A DNA stretch of 64,000 nucleotides from an uncultured Psychrosphaera sp. (GCF_947500655.1 NZ_CANMSK010000024.1:1-64000), one strand, 5' to 3'. Shown: positions 8,421 through 17,815, numbered from the stretch's first letter. Numbers and translations are program-made. Notes: generated by a model not told the origin, from the letters alone.

Positions 8421-9158
8421 TCACATCTTGTTTTGATCAACTTGAGACTTTAAATGTTCAACCCACATGGCAGTTGCCCCACAAATTGCTACTGGCATTA
8501 CAAGTAAATTTAAAATAGGCACCATAGTAAATATAGAGATCATTGAACCAAAACCAAAGCAGGCTGCTTTGTTTTGACGAAGTACATGGCGCATATAATC
8601 AAAATTATATTTATTGTTATCAAATGCATAGTCGCAGTATTGAATGGCTAATACCCAAGCTATAAATAAAAACCAGATTACCTGACCTATACCTGGCAAG
8701 ATTAAACCAACTAAAAAGTAACCAATAAAACGAGGAATAAAATAGATAAGTTTTTGCCATTCTCGAGATAAAGTGTGTGGAATGGCTTTAACAATGGCAA
8801 TAAAATTATCATTACTTGGTGTTTGCCCACTTAAGTGCTGTTCAACTCTTTCTGCTAATACGCCATTAAATGGAGCTGCTAGCCAATTTGCGGCTGTGGT
8901 AAAAAACAAACTGAACAAAAATAATAATATAAATAAAGCGACAGGGTATAGAAGTGTGCCTAACCAACTAAGCCAATCTGGTAAGTAGCTGATCATCCCA
9001 TCAATATGCAAACCTAGTTCAGATAATAAGTAACCTATAGCAAAACTAAAAAGTACAAAATTAACAATCAAAGGGACTAAAACAAAACGTTTTAATCCTT
9101 TGGTTTGGATCAGACTAAAGCCTGATAGAAAAAACTTAATGCCGTCAGTAAATGTCAT
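8421..9158 (-). CDS. cysZ: CysZ-family sulfate permease (EI24 fold)
   Basis: CysZ imports sulfate across the inner membrane for cysteine synthesis. The 245-residue protein has hydrophobic stretches near residues 22-48, 63-95 and 143-175 and one near 205-230, matching the family's transmembrane and hemi-penetrating helices. The start region FTDGIKFFLSGFSLI and the internal AAPFNGVLAERVE resemble family members. The ATG at 9158 follows GGATAC. It is divergent from smc; cysZ beside zipA is a known arrangement in gammaproteobacteria, and here smc lies between them. Confidence 0.88.
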   Translation of the reverse strand: MTFTDGIKFFLSGFSLIQTKGLKRFVLVPLIVNFVLFSFAIGYLLSELGLHIDGMISYLPDWLSWLGTLLYPVALFILLFLFSLFFTTAANWLAAPFNGVLAERVEQHLSGQTPSNDNFIAIVKAIPHTLSREWQKLIYFIPRFIGYFLVGLILPGIGQVIWFLFIAWVLAIQYCDYAFDNNKYNFDYMRHVLRQNKAACFGFGSMISIFTMVPILNLLVMPVAICGATAMWVEHLKSQVDQNKM

Positions 9159-9337
9159 GATGATGTATCCAAGTGAATTTGTCGTAGTATAAGACAGCTA
9201 TGCTTTGATGCAATAATTAGAATGTTACAAATTACAACATTATCTGTTACAGTCTGCACAACTAAATTGGTTTTTTTGCATCTTTATTTAAAATGTAATC
9301 AACAATAACAACTCATTAATATTTCTATACTTTTTTC

Positions 9338-12300
9338 ATGCGCCTAAAACATATTAAACTTGCTGGTTTTAAATCATTTGTAGATGCTACGACAGTACCA
9401 TTTCCAGATCAAATGACGGCTATTGTCGGACCTAATGGTTGCGGTAAATCAAATGTAATTGATGCAGTAAGATGGGTGCTGGGTGAAAGCTCGGCTAAAA
9501 ACTTACGTGGCGATTCAATGACGGATGTTATTTTTAACGGTTCGACCAATCGCAAGCCTGTTTCTATGGCTAGCGTTGAGCTGGTATTTGATAATACTGA
9601 TGGCAAATTACAAGGCAGTTTTGCTAGTCGTAATGAAATTTCAATTAAACGTCAGGTTACTAAAGACGCCCAATCAACTTATTTTTTAAATGGCAGTAAA
9701 TGTCGTAGACGTGATATTACTGATATTTTCTTAGGTACTGGTCTTGGTCCAAGAAGTTACGCCATTATAGAACAAGGTATGATCTCTAGACTGATAGAGT
9801 CTAAACCACAAGAGTTACGTATTTTTATTGAAGAAGCTGCTGGTATTTCAAAGTACAAAGAACGTCGCAGAGAAACAGAAAATCGCATAAAACATACCCG
9901 AGAAAATTTATTACGTTTAGAAGATGTTAGGCAAGAGCTTTCTGTACAAATTGAAAAGCTACAACGCCAAGCAGCAACGGCAAAAAGATTTAAATTATTA
10001 AAAGCTAAAGAAAGACAATATAAAGCTGAGTTATATGCCCTGAAATGGCACAAATATAATGAACAACTTAATGGATTTGAGAAAGAACGACTCGCCAAAG
10101 AAACAGAATTAGAAGCTTTTATCGCTGAACAAAGGGGCGGAGAATTAGGGATGTTGCAATTTAAAGAGCAACATCAAGAGTTATTTGATCAGGTACAAAC
10201 CAATCAACAATCTATGTATCAAGTGGGTAATCAAATTACTCGAGTTGAACAACAAATTGTTTTCACTCAAGAGAAATTGGTATCTCAGCAAGATGAATTG
10301 CAACAACTACAAGACAACTTAGAACAGTCTGAAACACACTCAGGGTTTGAACAAGAGCGACTTGAAGAGCTTTTAGAGCAAAAAGAAACCTTTGCTCCTG
10401 AGATGGAATTAGTTGCTGAACAAATTGAACAAGCGACAGAAACGTTACTGCAAAGTGAAGACGAATACGAAAAGTGGCAAGCAGGTTGGCAAGCTCAGCA
10501 GCGTCGAGCGGCTAATTCGAACCAATCAAGCCAAGTTATTCAAACTAAGCTGCAAGCAATAGAACAAAATATATCTGGCTTTAAACAAAGATTGCTAAGC
10601 ATAAGTACAGAAATTGAATCAATGGATGTGATTGAAATTGAAAAGTCGTTGGAAAAAAACAGTCAAAAAGTAACAGTTAGTCAAACTGATTTAGCTTTGC
10701 TCGAGCAAAAAGAAGCTGAACAAGATGCTATTTATCAGCAAGCTGAAAATGACTTTTTACAAGTTAGCGAACAACAAAAAGAGATCACTCAAACCAGTAA
10801 TAACTTATCAATTAAATTACAAAGTTTGCGCCAGTGGCAGCAAGAGTATGAATCAAATACTGTACAAGTTGATGATGCCGACTTAAACAGTCAAGGTATT
10901 AAATTGGTTGGTAATTTATTAACACAATTAAATGTGCAACCTCAGTGGCAATCGGCTATTGAAACTTTATTGAGCCATCATGGGCAAAGTAATGTTACGA
11001 ATAAATTACCAATAGGTACGTCTGGACATTTTGTATCTCAGTCTACCGAAAGCGCGGCAGTAGATTCTGCAGCTGCGGTGATTAAATCAGGCGTATATCC
11101 AGATTGGTTGAATCAAGTTGCCTTGGCAGAGACTGAAGCTGATGCTAAAACATTATTGCAAACTAAACGTTGGAGTAGTGTGATCACCAAATCTGGTGTT
11201 TGGTGCGGACTTAATTGGCAAAGTGCAGGTTCGATTAATAATAGCGGTGATGTCAATGTATTACAGCGATTAGCCGAAATAAGCCAATTACAGTCACAGT
11301 TAGATGAATCTGAAGAATTAAAACAGCAAGTGTCTAAGCAAGTTGAAGATGCTTTAGCGGTGAAGAAACAAGCATTAGCCAGCTTGAATCAATTTAAACA
11401 GCAAGTTACTGATGCCAAATCTGCGATGCTTAATTTAGAAACTGAAGCTAGATTACTTAAACAACAGTACCAACAAGCTCAAACATCTCTGGATAAGCTA
11501 ACGCAAGATGCTGAACAACAGGCTCTGCAAATAGAGCTTGAGCAAGAAAAAACATTAGAATTAGAGTTGCAGTTGGAAGTACAACAAGAACAAGAGTTAG
11601 AGCTTCAGTCGCAACTTGATCAGCTAGAGCAAGAAAAACAACATAAAGTGAATCAGCTGAATAATGCCAAACAATCATTAGATGTGTTAAAAAATCAGTC
11701 ACATCAATATGCATTAAAAGCACAAACGTTAGACTCTCAGTATGAGTCTGTACAGCAAAATATTAATAGAGCTATTCAACATCAAAAACAAGTAAAAACT
11801 AAGCTGCAACAAATCACTGAGTCTTTGGATTCAAGCAATAATCCAGTTGAAGATTTAAAAGCAGAGCTTGAAGAATATTTACAGTTAAGATTGGAAAGTG
11901 AAGAACGTTTGTTAGATAAGCAAAATGAACTTGCATTAGTTGCCGAGAAAATTTCTCAGTTAGAGCAAGGCCAATCTGGAATTCATAAAAAATTAGATTC
12001 AATGCGATCAGAAATTGAATCAATTAAGTTAGACAGTGAAGGCGCACGAATTAGATCGCAAAATATGCTAGAGACATTAAAAGATATTGATCAGCCTTTA
12101 AAGTCTATACTTGAGTCTATGTCCGCTGAGGCAAATGAAGACGAGTGGCAAATTGAATTAGAAAAAACAACGTTGGCAATCTCCCGTTTGGGCGCTATTA
12201 ACTTAGCAGCAATTGAAGAATATGATATACAGGCCCAAAGGAAAGGGTACTTAGATGAACAACATAATGACTTGTTTGGTGCATTAGAAACCTTAGAGAA

Positions 12301-12805
12301 TGCGATTCGTAAAATAGATAGAGAATCAAGAGCGAGATTCAAAGAAACTTACGATAAAGTAAATGAAGGGCTACAATATCTGTTTCCAAAAGTATTTGGT
12401 GGTGGCTCGGCTTATTTAGCCTTAACTGCTGATGATATGCTTGAAGCTGGTGTAACTATAATGGCGAGACCGCCAGGTAAGAAAAATTCTACAATTCATT
12501 TGTTAAGTGGTGGAGAAAAAGCGTTAACCGCTTTATCATTGGTATTTTCAATATTCAGGCTAAATCCAGCGCCATTTTGTATGCTAGATGAAGTGGATGC
12601 GCCATTAGATGATGCAAATGTTGGGCGTTTCTGTAAATTAGTAAAAGAAATGTCAGATACAGTACAATTTATTTTTATTAGTCATAATAAAGTGGCAATG
12701 GAAATGGCGACACATTTAACAGGTGTGACTATGCAAGAACCTGGTGTTTCTCGTTTAGTTGCTGTAGACATTCAAGAGGCCGTGAAAATGGCAGATGCCT
12801 TATAA
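9338..12805 (+). CDS. smc: chromosome segregation ATPase SMC
   Basis: SMC is the ATPase of the bacterial condensin that loads near parS and aligns chromosome arms. The 1155 residues contain Walker A GPNGCGKS (31-38), two long coiled-coil arms (about 170-510 and 650-1000, very rich in Gln and Glu), a hinge in between (about 515-645), the ABC signature LSGGEKA from residue 1056, and Walker B with FCMLDEVDAPLDDANV near 1080. The hinge is rather divergent. No clear Shine-Dalgarno site precedes the ATG at 9338; the N-terminus fits the family exactly. It sits 51 bases before zipA. scpA and scpB are not in the window. Confidence 0.96.
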   Translation: MRLKHIKLAGFKSFVDATTVPFPDQMTAIVGPNGCGKSNVIDAVRWVLGESSAKNLRGDSMTDVIFNGSTNRKPVSMASVELVFDNTDGKLQGSFASRNEISIKRQVTKDAQSTYFLNGSKCRRRDITDIFLGTGLGPRSYAIIEQGMISRLIESKPQELRIFIEEAAGISKYKERRRETENRIKHTRENLLRLEDVRQELSVQIEKLQRQAATAKRFKLLKAKERQYKAELYALKWHKYNEQLNGFEKERLAKETELEAFIAEQRGGELGMLQFKEQHQELFDQVQTNQQSMYQVGNQITRVEQQIVFTQEKLVSQQDELQQLQDNLEQSETHSGFEQERLEELLEQKETFAPEMELVAEQIEQATETLLQSEDEYEKWQAGWQAQQRRAANSNQSSQVIQTKLQAIEQNISGFKQRLLSISTEIESMDVIEIEKSLEKNSQKVTVSQTDLALLEQKEAEQDAIYQQAENDFLQVSEQQKEITQTSNNLSIKLQSLRQWQQEYESNTVQVDDADLNSQGIKLVGNLLTQLNVQPQWQSAIETLLSHHGQSNVTNKLPIGTSGHFVSQSTESAAVDSAAAVIKSGVYPDWLNQVALAETEADAKTLLQTKRWSSVITKSGVWCGLNWQSAGSINNSGDVNVLQRLAEISQLQSQLDESEELKQQVSKQVEDALAVKKQALASLNQFKQQVTDAKSAMLNLETEARLLKQQYQQAQTSLDKLTQDAEQQALQIELEQEKTLELELQLEVQQEQELELQSQLDQLEQEKQHKVNQLNNAKQSLDVLKNQSHQYALKAQTLDSQYESVQQNINRAIQHQKQVKTKLQQITESLDSSNNPVEDLKAELEEYLQLRLESEERLLDKQNELALVAEKISQLEQGQSGIHKKLDSMRSEIESIKLDSEGARIRSQNMLETLKDIDQPLKSILESMSAEANEDEWQIELEKTTLAISRLGAINLAAIEEYDIQAQRKGYLDEQHNDLFGALETLENAIRKIDRESRARFKETYDKVNEGLQYLFPKVFGGGSAYLALTADDMLEAGVTIMARPPGKKNSTIHLLSGGEKALTALSLVFSIFRLNPAPFCMLDEVDAPLDDANVGRFCKLVKEMSDTVQFIFISHNKVAMEMATHLTGVTMQEPGVSRLVAVDIQEAVKMADAL

Positions 12806-12856
12806 TGATGGTATGTAAGAATAACGGTAAAGTAATTACAAAGGTAAGTAATAACA

Positions 12857-13984
12857 ATGGCTGAAGAACTAAGATTAGCGCTGATTTTATTAGGAACGCT
12901 AGCAATAGGAAGTGTAATTTTACATGGGATCTGGACCGTTCGTAGAACGGTTAGTGAAGAACGTAAAAATGCGAAAATTGAAGCTGAAGAAGCTGAACCT
13001 GTTATTGCACTTGAAGAACAAGAAATGCAAAAGCTAAAGCTAAAGCAAATGGAAATGAATTTTAGCGAATTGCAATTGCGTAAAAATGAACAAACGTCAG
13101 GCAGTATTCCAGTTAAGAAGATGAACTTAGATTCTATTTATCATAATGAGCAAGAACCACGCTTTGTTACAGATGTAGAAGAAAATGAAACGGGTTTAGA
13201 AAGTTCTCAGCAACAGCAACAAGTAGTTGATATTAGTAACGTAGATACTGAATACTCATTCACCAATAAATTTGAAGCAGATGAAGTTAGTGACGATTAT
13301 ACTCCTTCTATTATTTCAACAAATATCTTTGATGACGAAGAGCCACAACAACCTCGTTTTAAACAGAGAGAAACATCAGCCTTAGATGATACGCCTGAAG
13401 CCCAAAAAACTGAAGCCTCAAAAAAAGCACCTGACGCTCCAAAATATAATGATGAGAGACTGCAACATAAGTTAGATGCTCAACCAAGCCTAGTTGAACC
13501 TATTGAAGCTAAAAAAACCGAAGTTGAAGATAAAAAAGTTGAAGTCGAGAAAATAGAGGACGAGATACAAGAAGAAGTAAAACAAGAAGTCTTTATGTTA
13601 TTTGTTGATAAGCCTGAAGGAACGCCAATAGATGGCGCTAAATTACTGCCTCTGCTATTAACATTAGGGTTTAAATACGGCGAAATGGACTTGTTCCATC
13701 GCCATAAAGATACTACAGGCCGTGGTGATATTTTATTTAGTTTAGCTAATATGTACAACCCAGGAACATTTGATATTGATAATATGGAGCAAGTGACGAC
13801 AAGAGGCTTAACCATATTTATGACATTACCGAACAGTGCGGCACCTCTCCCGACCTTTAACATGATGCACAATGCGGCTAAAAAAATAGCAGATGAGTTT
13901 TCGGCTCGGGTTTTAGATGATCAAAGACGGCCATTAGATGTTGCGATAGTGAGAAGTTACGTAGAGCGAATTAGACGATTTTGA
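12857..13984 (+). CDS. zipA: cell division protein ZipA
   Basis: ZipA tethers FtsZ to the inner membrane at the division site. It has an N-terminal anchor (residues 4-25, LRLALILLGTLAIGSVILHG), a short basic stretch, a long acidic, Gln/Glu/Lys-rich linker (about 40-240) with low complexity, and the C-terminal FtsZ-binding domain (about 243-375, starting near VFMLFVDKPEGTPIDG). The start has AAGGT upstream. It follows smc by 51 bases and is probably cotranscribed with it. The usual next gene, ligA, is absent; leftward flgN follows instead. Confidence 0.95.
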   Translation: MAEELRLALILLGTLAIGSVILHGIWTVRRTVSEERKNAKIEAEEAEPVIALEEQEMQKLKLKQMEMNFSELQLRKNEQTSGSIPVKKMNLDSIYHNEQEPRFVTDVEENETGLESSQQQQQVVDISNVDTEYSFTNKFEADEVSDDYTPSIISTNIFDDEEPQQPRFKQRETSALDDTPEAQKTEASKKAPDAPKYNDERLQHKLDAQPSLVEPIEAKKTEVEDKKVEVEKIEDEIQEEVKQEVFMLFVDKPEGTPIDGAKLLPLLLTLGFKYGEMDLFHRHKDTTGRGDILFSLANMYNPGTFDIDNMEQVTTRGLTIFMTLPNSAAPLPTFNMMHNAAKKIADEFSARVLDDQRRPLDVAIVRSYVERIRRF

Positions 13985-14111
13985 GGTGGTTAAATTAAAG
14001 TACAAATTCGTAATAGATTTAGGTTTATGTGTTCTACCTTTCTTTGAACCTACTAGGTAACTTAAAAAGTACTTACAATAAAATCTATTGCAGGCTCTAA
14101 AGGTTTGATTA

Positions 14112-14140
14112 AAGGCCTAATATCATCATGTATTAGGCTT
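14112..14140. terminator. hairpin between zipA and flgN
   Basis: AAGgCCTAATA (14112-14122) pairs with TATTAGGCTT (14131-14140), with one bulged base. It overlaps the flgN stop codon and lies between convergent genes. T-runs are short on both sides, so termination strength is doubtful. Confidence 0.45.
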
Positions 14141-14573
14141 TAATACTTGTTCCTATAGAAGAGCTTGAATTTTTCTGGCCATAGGCATTATAAGTTGGAT
14201 TTTTAGAACCACCGATAAGTAACTGTTTTACTTTTTCAATAGTTATTTGGTTCTGCGTTGCCGTTAGATATATAACTTCATTTGTATGCTTACATTGCAA
14301 CAACAAATCATTTATCTCATTTTTTATCGTAGAAAACAGCGGTGTAGTATTAATTATTTCTACGTATTTTTCATTATTTAACAATTTGTCAGCGTTGGTT
14401 ATCGCTTCCAATTGAAGTTCTTTCTTTTTTGAAATTTCCAAAATGAGGTTGCCATCTCTATTTTTCACAGCTTCCAACTCATCATTCAATGTATTTTGCA
14501 TTTGTTCTAAACGCAATTTTTGAGTATTAAATTGTTTGGTGACTTGAGTCAGCAGATCATTTTGTTCAGTCAT
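14133..14573 (-). CDS. flgN: flagellar chaperone FlgN
   Basis: FlgN is the cytoplasmic export chaperone for the hook-filament junction proteins FlgK and FlgL. The 146-residue, highly helical protein begins MTEQNDLLTQVTKQFNTQKL and shows the family's weakly conserved heptad pattern through residue 110; the C-terminal tail is low complexity (Ser, Asn, Gly rich). The assignment rests mainly on length, helicity and its position 2 bases downstream of flgM, the usual flgMN order. It probably shares the FliA promoter upstream of flgM. Confidence 0.85.
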   Translation of the reverse strand: MTEQNDLLTQVTKQFNTQKLRLEQMQNTLNDELEAVKNRDGNLILEISKKKELQLEAITNADKLLNNEKYVEIINTTPLFSTIKNEINDLLLQCKHTNEVIYLTATQNQITIEKVKQLLIGGSKNPTYNAYGQKNSSSSIGTSIKA

Positions 14574-14575
14574 TT

Positions 14576-14902
14576 TTATAACTCGAATTCAAACGCCGCT
14601 AGTTTTGATGCTAGACGATCGTAATTAATAGAATACTGGCCATCCGAAAGTGCCTGTTTAATATCATCAACTTTTTTGCTATCAAATGCATCCGTGTCGC
14701 TAATGCGTTTTTGCAATTCTTTTAGTTGATTAGCTTGTGGTGTTAATGCCACAGAATCTTTATTAACAGATTTTACTGTATCAGTTTGACTAGTTTGTTG
14801 TTTAGCAGACTCTAATTTTGTTTGTTCAAGTTGCTGTTCTTTTTGTTGATAGACTGCACTGTTAGCGCTATTGAATCCACCATTTTTTACATTGTTTACC
14901 AT
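14576..14902 (-). CDS. flgM: anti-sigma-28 factor FlgM
   Basis: FlgM binds and silences FliA until it is exported through the finished hook-basal body. The protein of about 108 residues has a polar, disordered N-terminal half rich in Gln, Ser and Lys, and a C-terminal FliA-binding part with VALTPQANQLKELQKRI and the helix VDDIKQALSDGQYSINYDRLASKL, which fits the FlgM signature. I prefer the ATG at 14902 (MVNNVKN); an ATG at 14914 adds four residues and cannot be excluded. A near-perfect FliA promoter lies directly upstream, giving the usual negative feedback loop. Confidence 0.9.
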   Translation of the reverse strand: MVNNVKNGGFNSANSAVYQQKEQQLEQTKLESAKQQTSQTDTVKSVNKDSVALTPQANQLKELQKRISDTDAFDSKKVDDIKQALSDGQYSINYDRLASKLAAFEFEL

Positions 14903-14937
14903 AACTACACCCATAGTTTTATTTTATCTCACCAGCT

Positions 14938-14964
14938 ATATCGGCACTGGATGTGTAAACTTTA
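14938..14964 (-). promoter_or_regulatory. FliA (sigma-28) promoter of flgMN
   Basis: Reading the minus strand: TAAAGTTT (14964-14957), 11 bases, GCCGATAT (14945-14938). The FliA consensus is TAAAGTTT-N11-GCCGATAA, so only the last base differs. It lies between the flgA stop and the flgM start. Confidence 0.9.
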
Positions 14965-14972
14965 GCATTTAT

Positions 14973-15683
14973 TTATAGATTTATGTATATTTCTCTTAAA
15001 TCGCCAATGATTCCTTTAACGACTCTATTTGATGAGTTGTTTTTGACTTTAATTGACTCACCTTTAGAACCGCTTTCTATTGCTGTACCAGAGGTTTTAA
15101 TCATCATACTGCTATTCTTTGCTATGATAGATACATCATCACCTTTACAAACTAAGCATACATCAGTTTGACTCACTTGGTGTCCTCGTTGTAGATTCCT
15201 TAATGCTCTACCTCCAACAATAGAACTTAAATCTGAAGAGCTTTTATCTCTAACTCGATTTATTTCTATTAGTTTCATTTCTAACATATCTGTATCGACA
15301 ATTGTGCCTTTAGCTATAGTCTGATTTATAACTAATGCTTCAATCATTTCTGAAGTTGAAACTTGCACAAATAGTTTCCATGGCTTGTTTTCGTTATTAC
15401 ATATTACCTTTACTGGAAACTGTCGAGAAAAAGAACGAGTGTTCGCAATACTAAATGATAAATTTTGTTTACATTCTTTAACAATAATTCTGCTGTCTAA
15501 TGGATGCGCAACTACTCTTAAATTTTTATCTTCATCGGGATTAAACTCCTGTTCTACGTAGGAAATAACTTGTTTTAGTAATTCGTCATGGGCTAAAGAA
15601 TTATAACCTTTGGCCGATAAATCACCTGATAATGTTAATGTGGTAAAGAGTATAGTGTAAATTATTGTTATATTTTTCCACAT
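14973..15683 (-). CDS. flgA: flagellar P-ring assembly chaperone FlgA
   Basis: FlgA is a periplasmic chaperone for P-ring (FlgI) assembly. From the ATG at 15683 the 236-residue precursor has a signal peptide (MWKNITIIYTILFTTLTLSG...) and, from about residue 125, the SAF-like domain with IAKGTIVDTDMLE, GRALRNLQRGHQVSQTDV and a C-terminal GESIKVKNNSSNRVVKGI typical of FlgA. I chose 15683 because AAGGTGA lies seven bases upstream; a further in-frame ATG at 15713 would add ten residues before the signal peptide. It is first in the leftward flgA-flgM-flgN block and divergent from cheV. Confidence 0.93.
   Translation of the reverse strand: MWKNITIIYTILFTTLTLSGDLSAKGYNSLAHDELLKQVISYVEQEFNPDEDKNLRVVAHPLDSRIIVKECKQNLSFSIANTRSFSRQFPVKVICNNENKPWKLFVQVSTSEMIEALVINQTIAKGTIVDTDMLEMKLIEINRVRDKSSSDLSSIVGGRALRNLQRGHQVSQTDVCLVCKGDDVSIIAKNSSMMIKTSGTAIESGSKGESIKVKNNSSNRVVKGIIGDLREIYINL
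15594..15620 (+). promoter_or_regulatory. FliA-type promoter inside flgA, directed at cheV
   Basis: On the plus strand, TAAAGAAT (15594-15601), 11 bases, GCCGATAA (15613-15620). The -10 is a perfect consensus match and the -35 core TAAA is at the exact spacing. It lies within the signal-peptide region of flgA on the opposite strand. A transcript from it would cross the flgA start and ribosome site as antisense, then enter cheV after a leader of about 220 nt. Confidence 0.7.
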
Positions 15684-15734
15684 ATTTGTCACCTTTTTAC
15701 TATGCTTTATCATATAGTTAAGTTCGCGCTATGC

Positions 15735-15756
15735 TTTGACGCTTAGTAATGTCAAA
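15735..15756. promoter_or_regulatory. inverted repeat between flgA and cheV
   Basis: TTTGAC-N10-GTCAAA is a perfect 6-bp inverted repeat centred in the divergent flgA/cheV spacer. It could bind a flagellar master regulator such as an FlrA/FleQ type protein. It does not match the usual FleQ box orientation, so this is only a candidate. Confidence 0.3.
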
Positions 15757-15846
15757 ATACTGGCGAAACGTCAGATTTTATTAGATAGTTATCATCAATA
15801 TATTAGATGCTAGCAAATATCATTCCTAGTTTAATGGAGAAGGCTT

Positions 15847-16776
15847 ATGGCGGGTATTTTAGACTCGGTGAATCAAAGAACCCAGTTAGTTGGTCAGAAT
15901 AGATTAGAGTTATTACTGTTTAAATTAAACGGTCGTCAACGATATGGAATTAATGTATTTAAAGTTCGTGAAGTTTTACAATGCCCTCCATTAACATCTA
16001 TGCCTAGATTAAATTCTTACGTTAAAGGAATTGCTCATATTAGGGGGCAAACTATTTCAGTTATTGATATGGGGCTTGCCACTGGTGGCCGAGAAATTAA
16101 AAACGTAAAAGATGCTTTCATTATCATCACTGAGTACAATCGTACAATCCAAGGTTTTTTAGTTGATTCAGTGGAACGTATTATTAATTTAAATTGGGGT
16201 GATGTAATGCCCCCTCCGAGTGGTTCGGGTCGAACTAATTATCTGACTGCTGTGACTGAAATAGATAATGAACTTGTTGAGATTTTAGATGTTGAAAAAG
16301 TTTTAGAAGAAATTGCACCATCAGATACAAGAGTATCAAAGGGGGTTATTTCAGATGACGAGATTATTCAAGACCTAGGTGATCGTATTATACTAATAGT
16401 GGATGACTCTTCCGTTGCTCGTAATCAAGTGAAAAGAGCATTAGAAGGTGTAGGTCTTCCTATTATAGCGAAGAAGAATGGTAAGGAAGGCTTAGATTAT
16501 TTAGTTGAAATTGCAGAACAGTGTGAGCATTCAGTTACTGAAAAAATTGGTTTAATGGTGTCTGATGTAGAAATGCCTGTTATGGATGGTTATACATTAA
16601 CCGCTGAAGTGAAAGCACGGCCTAAGTTAGCCGGGTTACATGTTATTTTGCATACGTCTTTAAGTGGTGTATTTAATCATGCTATGGTTGAAAAAGTTGG
16701 AGCGGATGACTTTATTGCTAAATTTAACCCTGATGAATTAGCTGGCGCTGTTCAAAAATGGCTTCATGAAGAGTAA
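15847..16776 (+). CDS. cheV: chemotaxis scaffold protein CheV
   Basis: CheV couples chemoreceptors to CheA and carries a receiver domain for adaptation. Residues about 15-160 form a CheW domain (YGINVFKVREVLQCPPLT, IRGQTISVIDMG). Residues about 180-305 form a receiver with the acidic pair DD (186-187), phosphoacceptor Asp240 in VSDVEMPVMDGY, Thr270 in LHTSLSG and the conserved Lys (FIAKFNP). The start has GGAGAAGG upstream. It is followed after 30 bases by cheR. A FliA-type promoter lies within flgA about 225 bases upstream. Confidence 0.96.
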   Translation: MAGILDSVNQRTQLVGQNRLELLLFKLNGRQRYGINVFKVREVLQCPPLTSMPRLNSYVKGIAHIRGQTISVIDMGLATGGREIKNVKDAFIIITEYNRTIQGFLVDSVERIINLNWGDVMPPPSGSGRTNYLTAVTEIDNELVEILDVEKVLEEIAPSDTRVSKGVISDDEIIQDLGDRIILIVDDSSVARNQVKRALEGVGLPIIAKKNGKEGLDYLVEIAEQCEHSVTEKIGLMVSDVEMPVMDGYTLTAEVKARPKLAGLHVILHTSLSGVFNHAMVEKVGADDFIAKFNPDELAGAVQKWLHEE

Positions 16777-16805
16777 CTTATATTGACTGGTAAAGAGTAT
16801 ATATA

Positions 16806-17633
16806 GTGAGTAATAAAACCTTAAGTGATAATGATTATAGTGTTTTTTGTGATTTTTTGGAGCAACAGTGCGGGATCGTTTTAGGGACCAATAAACAGTA
16901 TTTAGTTAAAAGTCGCTTATCTCCGTTGATGGCTCGATTTGAAATCGAGTCTATAACGGATTTAGTTAACAAGACAATGCGTCAGTCTGAGCGGCAATTA
17001 CGAGCTGCTGTTATTGATGCAATGACGACTAATGAGACTTTATGGTTTCGTGATATATACCCGTATGAATTACTCAAGGATAAGTTGTTACCTGAATTAG
17101 ATAAAGGTAAACCTTTAAAAATATGGTCTGCCGCTAGCTCTTCAGGTCAAGAACCTTATTCTATTGCAATGACAATACAAGAATATAAAAATCAAGTTAG
17201 TGTAAATAGCCGCAGTATGTTTTCTATTGTAGGTACTGATATTTCGAATACTATGTTGGATATCTGCAAAAATGGTGAATATGACGCATTAGCATTATCT
17301 AGAGGTTTATCGGCTGAACGTAAAACTAAGTTTTTTACCGATTCTGGCCATGGCATGATGAAAATTAATGCCGATGTGCAAAGAGTTGTTAATTTTAGGC
17401 ACCTTAATTTGCTTGATAGTTATAACCTTCTAGGTAAGTTTGATATTATATTTTGTCGTAATGTACTTATTTACTTTTCAGCTGATATTAAATCTCAAAT
17501 TATTAATAAATTTGCACAGCAGTTAAATCCCAATGGTTACCTCGTATTAGGAGCTTCCGAGTCTATGTCTGGTTTAAGTGATGCCTTTAATATGATCAGA
17601 TGTAATCCTGGTATTATTTATCAAAAAAAATAG
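16806..17633 (+). CDS. cheR: chemoreceptor methyltransferase CheR
   Basis: CheR methylates glutamates on chemoreceptor signalling domains with S-adenosylmethionine. The 275 residues match the family. The N-terminal helical domain (1-80, FCDFLEQQCGIVLGTNKQYLV) is followed by the Rossmann methyltransferase domain with TNETLWFRD, SAASSSGQEPYSIAM (SAM loop), VGTDIS and FDIIFCRNVLIYF. Translation starts at GTG. It has no C-terminal pentapeptide-related extension. Placement between cheV and the flgB operon is the usual order in Vibrio and Alteromonadales. Confidence 0.97.
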   Translation: MSNKTLSDNDYSVFCDFLEQQCGIVLGTNKQYLVKSRLSPLMARFEIESITDLVNKTMRQSERQLRAAVIDAMTTNETLWFRDIYPYELLKDKLLPELDKGKPLKIWSAASSSGQEPYSIAMTIQEYKNQVSVNSRSMFSIVGTDISNTMLDICKNGEYDALALSRGLSAERKTKFFTDSGHGMMKINADVQRVVNFRHLNLLDSYNLLGKFDIIFCRNVLIYFSADIKSQIINKFAQQLNPNGYLVLGASESMSGLSDAFNMIRCNPGIIYQKK

Positions 17634-17815
17634 CAGATAAAAACAGTGTGGCTAACAATGAACGTTTGTTGCCGCCATAATAAGTACCAACTTGTCACAA
17701 ATTAGATGCAGGTAAAAAGTAAGGTGTATAGTACAAAGCCCAAGACCTTACTTTACCTAAGTCATTACCTCTAAAAACAACACGATAGTTAAAAAATTCC
17801 TCAATAATTTATTTC

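Noticed and set aside
11500-11700. Repetitive Gln/Glu-rich DNA in smc resembling a tandem repeat
   Set aside because: This is the coiled-coil arm; codon repetition explains it, and no exact tandem unit is seen.
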